From JAWLFY01 sp964462125 (GTDB lineage: Bacteria > Planctomycetota > Planctomycetia > Pirellulales > Pirellulaceae), in the NCBI GenBank assembly GCA_964462125.1, contig CAYWXT010000120.1, positions 1 to 15,737 on the forward strand: a DNA stretch of 15,737 bases. The letters run 5' to 3'. The translations under genes and the position numbers were made by a program. Shown piece after piece: positions 1 to 7,646 of this stretch; position 1 is the stretch's first letter, and each line of letters begins with the position of its first letter. The notes beneath the pieces are model-generated. The model was not told the DNA's origin, searched no databases, and was given only the letters and a program-made list of their open reading frames with translations.

Positions 1-300
1 GCTACCTCGCATCGCTCGCGGGATGAGCCGCGAAAAGTGCAAAACTGGAACTTAGCGAGGGGGCTTCCGATAGCCAGCGGGGTGATCGAAGGTGCTTGCG
101 GGCATCTGGTGAAGGATCGCATGGAGCGAAGTGGGATGCGTTGGACGATCGCCGGGGCTCAATCGATTTTGGGACTTCGCAGCGTCATCACCAGCGAGCT
201 TTGGGATCCGTATCAACACTATTATCGGGCACGAAGGTCAAATGAACGTTACGGCGAAACCCGACGAAATTTCGCGTCAGAACTCGGGCTGGCCGCGTAG
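1..300 (+). CDS. ISKra4-family-like transposase, C-terminal fragment
   Basis: The frame is open from the first base to a TAG at 298-300, so the gene begins outside the window. Window residues 28-48 contain the block GVIEGACGHLVKDRMERSGM followed by RW. This resembles the conserved C-terminal block of ISKra4-family DDE transposases, in which the Glu of GVIEGAC is probably the last catalytic residue. A following segment (GAQSILGLRSV) also fits. Only about 100 residues are visible, so whether the element is intact cannot be judged. A GTG at 37 could serve as an internal start but would give a protein without the catalytic core. The role is transposition of the element. It marks the left edge of a region full of rearranged genes. 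Confidence 0.8.
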   Translation, partial: ATSHRSRDEPRKVQNWNLARGLPIASGVIEGACGHLVKDRMERSGMRWTIAGAQSILGLRSVITSELWDPYQHYYRARRSNERYGETRRNFASELGLAA

Positions 301-493
301 CCACCGGGTCAAACGACCGGTTGCGCCCCCAGGTCCAGTTGATGCCGGGTAGCGAACCTCACCACCGTGTACGCATTCGCAGCCAAGCAGCGAACTCGTC
401 GACGTTTCCTGAACCCACGGGCTGCCAACAGCCGGTGCACCCTGCCTATAGCGAAAAGATACCGCGCTCACTTCGCTATTGATACGAAATTCG
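301..493. other. Intergenic region after the transposase
   Basis: No gene is supported here. The first part (about 310-335, with the run ggttgcgccccc) probably contains the right end of the insertion sequence, but the left end is outside the window so the inverted repeat cannot be confirmed. The rest leads into the 3' end of the minus-strand nuclease gene and holds the inverted repeat listed separately. Confidence 0.4.
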
Positions 494-497
494 CTAT
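448..497 (-). terminator. Inverted/direct repeat at the nuclease 3' end, possible terminator
   Basis: ATAGCGAA (448-455) pairs perfectly with TTCGCTAT (472-479), an 8-bp stem with a 16-nt loop. TTCGCTAT occurs again at 490-497, overlapping the nuclease stop codon (494-496), so two alternative stems can form with the same partner. The position just beyond the minus-strand gene suits a transcription end, but there is no clear T-run. Confidence 0.3.
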
Positions 498-1780
498 TCC
501 TGCAAAACGAAGTCGAGAATTGGAGCCATTGCTTTCCAGGCGTCCGCGAACAATTCCACAGCCTGATCCGAACGAACGATGGGGCACGAGTAATCGAACT
601 TTACATTGAAACCGAGCTGTATGTTTGATCGCTTGTGTATGAGTAACTCATAGATCCCTTCCATCCATTCGGGCTGGTACTTAACGGATGATCCGTTCCT
701 GTGCACAGCCGTCCTGAGGTCGGCGTCGATTCGTCCATCGACCGCAGCATTCGATTTTTGACTACGGAAGTGCCGCTGCGTCGCATAGACCATCGGTTTT
801 GCACGCGTCGAAGTTTTCACGACTGGACGCAAGTTCGACTCAATCTCCTCAACAATCTCGAGAAACCCGTCCAAGCCAACGGCGGAGAGCTTGGACCGAA
901 AACCTCCTTTCACACCGTTGGGAACAGTAATCGCCGCGACAGCATGCTTACGGTTGATGCTCATGGTTAGATGCGGAAACGCTGTGAACTGCGCGGCGTC
1001 CTGGGCAGCGGTCAAAGAAAGAAAGTCCCAGACGGCGTCCGCTCCTTTCCCCGTGATCGCTGGACGCCGTTTGCCATCCGGGTCGACACCAATCGCGTGG
1101 AGATCTTTTCTTTTCTGGAGCAAGTCGCCAAGGAGTCGGATAAGTCGTTTCGCCTCGCGGTAAGTGTATGGGTTCTTTTCGTCGAATCTCAGCCCGTCGA
1201 ACACAGTGATCGTCCCCCGTATCTGATAATTGCGAGCCAGCATCTTTCTTTCATACGTCCGCATGTAGTCGACAAGTTGATCGGCCCAGTATGACGTCGA
1301 TGATCTCTTGTTGAACCACGAATAAACGTCTCGCCAGGACTTCCAAAGAGTCTTGTCGGGCAGACGCCCAGGAAACTCATCAGCAGCAAGAACGACAATC
1401 CAAGGCGACTCGAACCCGTTTTGCTGCGCGGTCGCCCGGTGACACTCCAATTGCCCTACGGTCGTCTTGCCTTGCACCTTGCACTCGAAAAGTGCAGCCC
1501 ATCCATCGTCATCAAACACCGACGCGTCTGGCAGACCTTTCTGCTCAAGCTCTTCGGCATCCTCCAGAGCCGACCCAGGGACTTGCTGTTGTGCTAGCGT
1601 CAACCGCCGAGGCCTGGGTATGTCATTAATGCTAAGCCACCTGAGAAACGGAGGCAGCAAATCGCGATCTTGATCCAGCACCGTCGCTAGCGCATGAGTC
1701 AGTCGGTTTTCTGGAAGTTCGTATTGGTCGAAGATGTTCCGCACCGGCAATTCGCTCCGCTGGCTCCAGACCCTGTTCAC
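494..1780 (-). CDS. PD-(D/E)XK nuclease-like protein
   Basis: A 428-residue protein from a GTG start at 1780. An alternative GTG at 1744 (residue 13) has GGAG about 10 nt upstream and lies just before the NIFDQYELPENRL stretch where the conserved part seems to begin, so it may be the true start. The nuclease core is near the N-terminus: PENRLTHAL (residues 23-31, with Glu24), then PDA (84-86, Asp85), then FECK (98-101, Glu99 and Lys101), then a Gln at 110. This order of E, D and E-x-K with a trailing Gln is typical of the PD-(D/E)XK nuclease superfamily. The C-terminal ~230 residues are not recognised and may bind DNA or a partner. No signal peptide or membrane segment is seen. It is divergent from the McrBC-like module, which suggests a defence role, but substrate and partner are unknown. 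Confidence 0.65.
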   Translation of the reverse strand: MNRVWSQRSELPVRNIFDQYELPENRLTHALATVLDQDRDLLPPFLRWLSINDIPRPRRLTLAQQQVPGSALEDAEELEQKGLPDASVFDDDGWAALFECKVQGKTTVGQLECHRATAQQNGFESPWIVVLAADEFPGRLPDKTLWKSWRDVYSWFNKRSSTSYWADQLVDYMRTYERKMLARNYQIRGTITVFDGLRFDEKNPYTYREAKRLIRLLGDLLQKRKDLHAIGVDPDGKRRPAITGKGADAVWDFLSLTAAQDAAQFTAFPHLTMSINRKHAVAAITVPNGVKGGFRSKLSAVGLDGFLEIVEEIESNLRPVVKTSTRAKPMVYATQRHFRSQKSNAAVDGRIDADLRTAVHRNGSSVKYQPEWMEGIYELLIHKRSNIQLGFNVKFDYSCPIVRSDQAVELFADAWKAMAPILDFVLQE

Positions 1781-1818
1781 GTGCTCAATTCGAATCCAAG
1801 CCGGAATCGTTCTCGCTT

Positions 1819-1848
1819 ACAATATGGCACCATGCGTGTTCGCGCCAA
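1819..1848 (-). promoter_or_regulatory. Possible promoter of the nuclease gene
   Basis: On the minus strand TTGGCG (1848-1843) and TATTGT (1824-1819) are separated by 18 nt. Each matches the sigma-70 consensus at four of six positions. They lie 38 to 75 nt upstream of the two candidate GTG starts. This is a weak, consensus-only call. Confidence 0.25.
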
Positions 1849-2012
1849 CCTCGCCTGCCGGACAGGCATCCTCTTGCCATACGTCAGAAAAGCCAGCAGC
1901 GATGCGGCGTTCGGAATGCCTGGGGATTCGTGCAAGGACTGAGTGCAGTAGAATCCGCTCACGATCTTTGCACTTCATGTCAGCCAACCTGGATGTTCCC
2001 AGGTGCCGCCCA

Positions 2013-2255
2013 ATGCACAAGTACTTGTTGTCCGTCATCGTAGTGGTCTTCGCCCTTGGTCCGTCCCACGGTGAGGAGGTGCGCGTCCCTGGCGGGAAAA
2101 TCGAAAGCGGGCTGAGTCAGGTGCGAGCCAGCGACGCGACGGCGTACGAGCATTTGCTGTACGTCGCGCGTACACGAACCTGCGATCATCTCCTGATCAC
2201 GGCTGGCGGTCCTGCGTCGAGGTTTCCCGATGACATTCAGGGAGACCCAAGATGA
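2013..2255 (+). pseudogene. Chimeric ORF: signal-peptide head joined to a UvrD-like helicase tail
   Basis: An 80-residue ORF from ATG 2013, with AGGTG 7 nt upstream. Residues 1-22 look like a Sec signal peptide (MHK, then the hydrophobic YLLSVIVVVFALG, then PSHGEE). From about residue 39 (position 2127) the sequence changes character. HLLYVARTRTCDHLLITAGG followed by PASRFPDDI closely resembles the end of UvrD/Rep-type superfamily 1 helicases, where motif VI reads LLYVAxTRARDHLL. Walker A and all other helicase motifs are absent, so it cannot be a helicase. Its TGA (2253-2255) overlaps the McrB-like ATG (2252) as ATGA, a translational-coupling arrangement. The likely history is loss of a full helicase gene that once preceded the McrB-like gene, with an unrelated secreted-protein start fused to the stump. 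The family assignment comes from motif memory only. Confidence 0.5.
2239..2245 (+). promoter_or_regulatory. Strong ribosome binding site of the McrB-like gene
   Basis: AGGGAGA ends 6 nt before ATG 2252. It lies inside the 3' end of the helicase-tail ORF and fixes the McrB-like start. Confidence 0.7.
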
Positions 2256-4828
2256 CCGGTAACGAACTTTCGGAAGAGGAGGTGACCAGTTGGGGGGAGT
2301 TCTGGGCGACCTGTGCGCGGCTGTTGGCGATCTATCCTGATCGTCCGGCTGCGATGAGTGGCGAGACGGAGGCGAAGCAGCTGGAGCGGCAGTTGAAGAT
2401 GCTGGCTGAGGAACGGCTGCCGCTACTTTGTGAGAGCGACTACTGGCTGGTAGATGCTTCGGTGGGCAAGGGGAATCGGGCGTCGGGCCCTTGGGTTGCG
2501 ATCTTTGACTCTCGGGAATCGACCAGCGCTCAGCAGGGGGTTTACTTGCTGATTCACCTCTCGCCGCAAGATCCAATCGGGGTCCGCATCGGCCTCGGTG
2601 TTTCTGTCACGGCGTTCAAGTCGCAGGCGGATGAGAAGGCGGCGGAAGTTCACTCTGAAATGTTGCAAGAAGAACGTGAAGAACTCTCGAATGTTGGATT
2701 CGTTGACATTGTCGAGGGGGATGGGCCTCGCGTGGAAATGGGGACCGGTAATCTTGCGAAGAAATACGCTCGCGGGATGCTGTTCGAGCGTTTTGTTTCG
2801 CTTGATGAGCTGACGTCGACGCCGCGAGAATTGACCTTCGCGTTGAAATCACTCGTGACGATCTACAGATCGTGGGTGGATCGAACGAGAAAGCAAGCAG
2901 GCAACTCCATCGACGCGTCGTTTCTGGATTTGATGCGGGCTTATGCGGTCGAGAAGGTTGTGTTTCTGAGCCCCAATCGAGATGCGCGGTATTACGTCAG
3001 TGGCGTCGATGAGACGGGGTGCACGGTCGAGCGGCTTGATTCGGATAAGGCAGAACGGGTTACCGAATCGGGCTACCAGAGCAGACGCGACTGGCTGCGA
3101 GACCAGGGTGGATCGGCGAACCGCGAAAAGCTGGATAACACGGTCGCGCAGCACATGTGCTACTTGCAAGCCGCTGAGATGTGCCTCGAATCGGACCGGC
3201 GGACAGCACGGTACTTGCCGGATCACCAGGCGGCTTGCGAGCAGTTTATCTCATTGATTCGATCGATGCAGACAATCACGCTGTACAAGCCGGTGATTCT
3301 TGCGTTGGTCATCGAAGCGGTTCGTGATGGTGATCTGACGCGGAATCGGATCACGTTCGACTGGTTGCTGCCACGTTTTCTTGAGCGACTCCGGGAACAT
3401 GGGCAAGAAGTCGCTGAGCAACAGCTCGCCGAAGGTTTTGGTCGGCTGGCCGCTGACTTGTTCTGGCTGCTCGCCCACAACGATCCCAGTGACCCGATTT
3501 CGACTGACAACCCTACGCCCGGTCAAATCCGACGGAGAATCTCCCATGCTCGACTTCATGAAGCGTTCTGGAATGCAATTCAGAAACACCCTATCCAGCA
3601 ACAGATTCTGGACGCGATCGGCGAGAAGTGGTGGCCCCAAATGACAAGCGGCAGTTCGCAATCTTCGGAACTGGCCACGGCGGTCGAGCAATTGATCAAA
3701 GATATTGCTGCTGAGGGATTCATCTACCATCCGTGGCAAATCGCAACGTACATCACGGCCTTGCGAACGAAGCCGTTCGTGATTCTCGCCGGTGTTTCGG
3801 GGACGGGGAAGTCAAAACTCCCCAAGTTGGTCGCAGAACTGACCGGAGGTGAACACGAACGCATCTCCGTCCGCCCCGACTGGACCGATAGCTCGGATGT
3901 GCTCGGCTACGTCGACATCCAGGGCGATTTCCAACCCGGCGTGTTTCTGCAAACGGCTCGCCAGGCGTCCAATGATCCGGACCGGCACTATGTCTCGCTC
4001 GTCGACGAGATGAATTTGGCGCGAGTGGAGCACTATTTTGCCGAGGTTCTGAGCACGATCGAAGACCGACACGCGTCAGAAAATGGCGGGTTCGAATCGG
4101 GACGTCTGTTTCCAAAGAATACGGGCACCCAGCATGGCGACTGGGCAACACAGAACATCCCGGCGAACATGGGCATCGTTGGCACGGTCAATATGGATGA
4201 GAGCTCCCATGGCTTCAGCCGCAAAGTACTCGATCGAGCGTTCACGATTGAGCTTTCGGAAGTTGATCTGAGTTGGGACGTCTCTGATGCGACTGCGGCT
4301 GGGACGCGGGAACGGCCACGGTGGCCGATTTCTTTTTGGCATTGCCCGGCAACGCGGCTCTCAGAAGCCGATCACTCGTCATTCCAATTTCGCACCAGTG
4401 CCGAAACCGCGACGGCACTATTGCAGCAGGTGAACGACTGCCTGATGCGGTGCCAGTTACAGGTCGGTTATCGGACTCGAGACGAAGTGATTTTATTCTT
4501 GGTGAACGCCGGCGAGATCGCAGATTCGTTCAAGACGCGCGAAGGGGGCCAGGTCGATCCGCTCGACCTGGCAATCATGATGAAAGTTCTTCCGCGCCTG
4601 GTCGGCGGGAGTAACGCCATCCGCAGCACCCTGATTGGTTTGCTTGGTTTGGCCAATAGCGGGCAGCCTTTCGTCAGCGAGGAGGACGCCAACAGCCTTG
4701 TGGCGGACTGGGAATCGGAGAATCGTCCCGACGCGCTGACCAATACCAAGCTGCCACGTACCGCAGCGCGTCTCTGCCTGATGTGGGATCGCCTGACGGC
4801 AGAAGGCTACACGTCTTTCTGGTTGTAG
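2252..4828 (+). CDS. McrB-like AAA+ restriction motor with MrcB_N-type domain
   Basis: An 858-residue cytoplasmic protein. Residues ~60-125 (DYWLVDASVGKGNRASGPWV, AIFD, TSAQQGVYLL) match the MrcB_N (PF12102) type of N-terminal domain, held to read modified DNA bases. Around residues 245-285 a short strand-rich segment (YYVSGVDETG) is followed by GGSANREKLD. Residues ~344-460 (LYKPVILALVIEAVRDGDL) form a helical region reminiscent of winged-helix domains in HNH-type restriction proteins; this is tentative. The C-terminal AAA+ core has Walker A GVSGTGKS (514-521), Walker B VSLVDE-MN (581-588) and the McrB-type sensor GTVNMDES (644-651), then KVLDRAF (658-664) with a likely arginine finger at Arg662. 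McrB proteins form hexamers that hydrolyse GTP (some relatives ATP) and translocate DNA to activate McrC. The downstream nuclease gene starts 2 nt after the stop, and the start is coupled to the helicase-tail ORF. All key motifs are present, so it appears functional. Confidence 0.88.
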   Translation: MTGNELSEEEVTSWGEFWATCARLLAIYPDRPAAMSGETEAKQLERQLKMLAEERLPLLCESDYWLVDASVGKGNRASGPWVAIFDSRESTSAQQGVYLLIHLSPQDPIGVRIGLGVSVTAFKSQADEKAAEVHSEMLQEEREELSNVGFVDIVEGDGPRVEMGTGNLAKKYARGMLFERFVSLDELTSTPRELTFALKSLVTIYRSWVDRTRKQAGNSIDASFLDLMRAYAVEKVVFLSPNRDARYYVSGVDETGCTVERLDSDKAERVTESGYQSRRDWLRDQGGSANREKLDNTVAQHMCYLQAAEMCLESDRRTARYLPDHQAACEQFISLIRSMQTITLYKPVILALVIEAVRDGDLTRNRITFDWLLPRFLERLREHGQEVAEQQLAEGFGRLAADLFWLLAHNDPSDPISTDNPTPGQIRRRISHARLHEAFWNAIQKHPIQQQILDAIGEKWWPQMTSGSSQSSELATAVEQLIKDIAAEGFIYHPWQIATYITALRTKPFVILAGVSGTGKSKLPKLVAELTGGEHERISVRPDWTDSSDVLGYVDIQGDFQPGVFLQTARQASNDPDRHYVSLVDEMNLARVEHYFAEVLSTIEDRHASENGGFESGRLFPKNTGTQHGDWATQNIPANMGIVGTVNMDESSHGFSRKVLDRAFTIELSEVDLSWDVSDATAAGTRERPRWPISFWHCPATRLSEADHSSFQFRTSAETATALLQQVNDCLMRCQLQVGYRTRDEVILFLVNAGEIADSFKTREGGQVDPLDLAIMMKVLPRLVGGSNAIRSTLIGLLGLANSGQPFVSEEDANSLVADWESENRPDALTNTKLPRTAARLCLMWDRLTAEGYTSFWL

Positions 4829-4830
4829 CA

Positions 4831-7305
4831 ATGAAACTGCTGTTTCGACTGGCAACGAATCAATTCACGCTCGATTGGCACCGCGTGCGCCAGGAGGATC
4901 GCGCCGTCGTGCCTCGAGCATTGCCGGTACCAGGACGATTGAAGCTGACCCCACACGACGATCGCTTGCAGTGGCTCGATTCGACAATGCGATTGGGTGT
5001 TCCCGACACGGTCGCGAACGACGTCAACGCATCCAGCGGTCCGCCGCTATTTGAGCAAACGGAGTATCAGCTGTACTTGCGAGCTACCGGCGATGACGAT
5101 TCGATTGAGATCCGCCATCGCGACCCGATGATCACGAGCGCACTCAACGCGCAAGAGAACGGCCGTGTCGTTCACGGAACGGTGAGCTTTCGCGGGCAAA
5201 TCGGGCGCAGCTGTTTCTCCATCTACGTCAACGGGATGCGAGTCCTCGATTTTGAGGTCGAGGTTTTTCCGACGAAGGTCGATTACGAGACTGATTACCA
5301 GGACATTCTCGGCGATGTTCAGTCGATCCTGACAAGCCTTGCGTACGAATATCTGCGATCGACCTACCAGCTCGGCAAGGTTGCAAGTGAGCAGCGACCC
5401 TCGAAATTGGAGTGGTTGGTCCTGATGGAGCACATCATCGATGAGCTTGACCAAGCGATGAACCACATCGCACAGCGGCCGACACGTGGACTGGTGCGAC
5501 GGGAGCGAACATCGAGACTGGAACGCATTCGCCGGGTTGATTCGAGAGTACGATCGCAGATTCGACGTGGCCAGGGTAAAGGACGGCTCGTCCAGGTTGG
5601 CGGTGTTACGGCCCGCGAACGCCTTTCTCAGCGACCAGCTGAACTGACCCTCGATACGGCGGAGCACCGTTGGCTTCGCAACCAATTGCTGGCAGCTCAA
5701 CGTACTCTTAGCCAGATTGCGCTGATTTACGAACGAGACTCCGAGCCATCGGAGCGGCGACGAAGCGTGGCGAAAGGGGTATCGCGTCTGAAGAGTCGTG
5801 TCGCACGCCTGATTCGGCTCGAACCAATGGATGCTGCCCAGGGAGACCCACTGACCGGCTTTGCTTCGCTTCAACTCGTGTCGGCTCCCGGATATCGCGA
5901 AGCGTATCGGTTACTGATGTTGCTGCGAATGGGGTTGAGGCTGGAGGGAGATCTCCTTCAATTGTCCGTCAAAGACATGGAGGTGCTCTACGAGTACTGG
6001 ACCTATTTGATGGTCGTCCGAGTCGTTCAGGAAGAGCATGGTCCGCCGGAACGACTCGACCAGTTATTCAGGCTCAATCAGTCCGGGTTGTCGATTCAGC
6101 TGAGACGCGGGAGTAGCCAACGCGTTTCCTTTCGGGCAGGGACGCACCGGGTCGTTCATGTGGCGTACAACCCGCAGTTTGCGAATCAGGATGCCACGCT
6201 GATTCCGCAGAAACCCGACATCCTCATTCGGCTCGAAGAAGACAGCTGGCCGGTCATTCAACTGGTTGCGGACGCAAAGTATCGAATCGATGCAAGTGAA
6301 GAGTATCGCAACCAATTTCGCTCATTTGGTCCCCCCAAAGACGCGATCAACGTGCTTCATCGGTACCGGGACGCGATTCTGGAGCTGGATCAGGCGGAAT
6401 CCGAGTCGCCGCAATTCAAACGTTCGGTCGTTCAGGCTGCGGCGCTGTTTCCATTGAACCGACAACCGAATGAAGATTTTCGGGAAAGCCGGTTATGGTT
6501 GTCGTTAGAGAAATTGGGGGTCGGCGCGATTCCGCTTCTTCCGACGAACACGGTGCTGTTGCGGGAGTGGCTGTTGTCGGCACTCCGCCAGGGCGGTTGG
6601 TCCTTGGCGGATCGGGCGATCGCCAATTTGGCGGAGGAACGGGCAAGGGACTGGCGAGTCGCGGCGAGCGAGTCGGTGCTGGTTGGCGTGCTGCGCTCGC
6701 CGGGTGGTCGTGAGCACTTGGACTGGATCAAGAAGAAACGCCGGTACTATCAGCCGCTGACGAAGACTCAGCGCCGGCAGTTCGCCGTCAAGCAAGTCGC
6801 GATTTACGTTCCTGCTGGTTTCGATGAACCGAACGGGATCCGATACATCGCCGATGTCACGGGCTTTGAGATCGTGGATCGGTCCAAGATCGAGACCCCT
6901 TGGCCGAGGCGACGAAGCGATCCGATGGTCCTGTATCATCTGGGTCCGCTGCGAGCTTTGCGGCATCCGATTGAGTTCGCTCCGGGCGACTCGATGACGG
7001 CACAAGGACGCTGGACGACGCGATTGGGGCTCGAGCGTGCTCGATCGGTGAGCGAGATCGCTTTGGAGACGGAGCCCGAGTGGCGACTGCTGGAATGGCT
7101 CAGGGCGAACCGGAAAGGGTACACGATTCGTCTCGATCCGCCTCGCGTTCAAGACTCGAGCAACCCGAAGGGACGAGCCTGGTTCCAGCTGGAGTCGGGT
7201 GATCAAATCCGGTTTGACGGTGTGAACGGCTTCCTGTGGCGACCGGTGCAAGGGACGGAGCGGTACGTCAGCCTGGGTGAGTTTATTGAGGAGCAGAGGG
7301 TGTGA
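4831..7305 (+). CDS. DUF2357/McrC-like PD-(D/E)XK nuclease
   Basis: An 824-residue protein from ATG 4831, 2 nt after the McrB-like stop. A GTG at 4783 in frame would overlap the upstream gene and is less likely. No good Shine-Dalgarno is seen, so translation probably depends on coupling. Residues ~140-175 (FEVEVFPTKVDYETDYQDIL) carry the DUF2357 signature. KDMEVLYEYWTYLMVVRVV leads into the McrC/DUF524-like nuclease, with KPDIL (Asp463), then VADAKYR (Asp481-Ala-Lys483) and INVLHRYRDAI. This is the P-D...D-x-K order of the PD-(D/E)XK fold. The last ~175 residues hold an additional domain (about 651-710: AVKQVAIYVPAGF, GIRYIADVTGFEIVDR) that may be a PUA-like reader, by inference only. In McrBC systems the nuclease subunit docks on the McrB hexamer and cleaves modified DNA. 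A broken fragment of a second copy lies at 10184-10359. Confidence 0.87.
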   Translation: MKLLFRLATNQFTLDWHRVRQEDRAVVPRALPVPGRLKLTPHDDRLQWLDSTMRLGVPDTVANDVNASSGPPLFEQTEYQLYLRATGDDDSIEIRHRDPMITSALNAQENGRVVHGTVSFRGQIGRSCFSIYVNGMRVLDFEVEVFPTKVDYETDYQDILGDVQSILTSLAYEYLRSTYQLGKVASEQRPSKLEWLVLMEHIIDELDQAMNHIAQRPTRGLVRRERTSRLERIRRVDSRVRSQIRRGQGKGRLVQVGGVTARERLSQRPAELTLDTAEHRWLRNQLLAAQRTLSQIALIYERDSEPSERRRSVAKGVSRLKSRVARLIRLEPMDAAQGDPLTGFASLQLVSAPGYREAYRLLMLLRMGLRLEGDLLQLSVKDMEVLYEYWTYLMVVRVVQEEHGPPERLDQLFRLNQSGLSIQLRRGSSQRVSFRAGTHRVVHVAYNPQFANQDATLIPQKPDILIRLEEDSWPVIQLVADAKYRIDASEEYRNQFRSFGPPKDAINVLHRYRDAILELDQAESESPQFKRSVVQAAALFPLNRQPNEDFRESRLWLSLEKLGVGAIPLLPTNTVLLREWLLSALRQGGWSLADRAIANLAEERARDWRVAASESVLVGVLRSPGGREHLDWIKKKRRYYQPLTKTQRRQFAVKQVAIYVPAGFDEPNGIRYIADVTGFEIVDRSKIETPWPRRRSDPMVLYHLGPLRALRHPIEFAPGDSMTAQGRWTTRLGLERARSVSEIALETEPEWRLLEWLRANRKGYTIRLDPPRVQDSSNPKGRAWFQLESGDQIRFDGVNGFLWRPVQGTERYVSLGEFIEEQRV
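6372..6439. repeat. Source segment 1 of the duplicated DUF2357 fragment
   Basis: These 68 bp inside the DUF2357 gene recur at 10184-10251 with two differences (6384 G to A and 6414 A to G), both at synonymous third codon positions. Confidence 0.9.
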
Positions 7306-7384
7306 GGCGACGGGTCTCCCTCGCGGCCCGAAAGGGAATGGCGGGACTTCTGCAGCGCAGTTCGGAGGCCAGTCGGCGAGCCGC
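7273..7384. repeat. Source segment 2 of the duplicated DUF2357 fragment
   Basis: The last codons of the DUF2357 gene and about 80 bp of downstream DNA recur at 10249-10359. The match is near-perfect at first and weaker after about 7350, with one single-base indel near 7371. Identity stops at the GGCGAGCCGC end. Confidence 0.85.
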
Positions 7385-7646
7385 CTGAACAAAGCGGCGA
7401 TGCTCCGACCGGAAAACGGGATCGCAGTCGTTGGGCCAGAGGGTGCCATCGACCTTCACCCCGTCGATCTGCCCGCGAAACCAGCCGGGAATACCGGTTA
7501 CCGGTTCCGCCGGTGCGGGTCGCCATGACGCGGAAGGAGAATCCCGAGCTTGCGGTCAAGTTGTCGATGGCGGTCTCAGATTGAGCTAGTTTGGCGGGGG
7601 CGGCTGATGGGGTGGTTGCTTGATCGGTGGCCGGTTTTTTTGCTTT
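7306..7646. other. Non-coding stretch after the DUF2357 gene
   Basis: Positions 7306-7384 belong to the repeated segment described separately. From 7385 to 7646 no convincing gene is seen. Open frames here are short and overlap on both strands, and none carries a recognisable motif. No clear hairpin-plus-T-run terminator follows the stop; a T7 run at about 7635-7641 has only a short GC stem before it. Confidence 0.5.

Noticed and set aside
301..340. Right terminal inverted repeat of the ISKra4-like element.
   Set aside because: The partner end is outside the window, so the boundary cannot be verified.
6505..7449. Minus-strand open frame of 314 codons.
   Set aside because: Antisense to the DUF2357 nuclease gene with low-complexity composition and no recognisable domain.
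7524..7583. Short ORF reading MTRKENPELAVKLSMAVSD, whose first residues recall the start of DUF1156 methyltransferases.
   Set aside because: Only four to five residues agree, the ORF stops after 19 codons, and nothing downstream continues the family.
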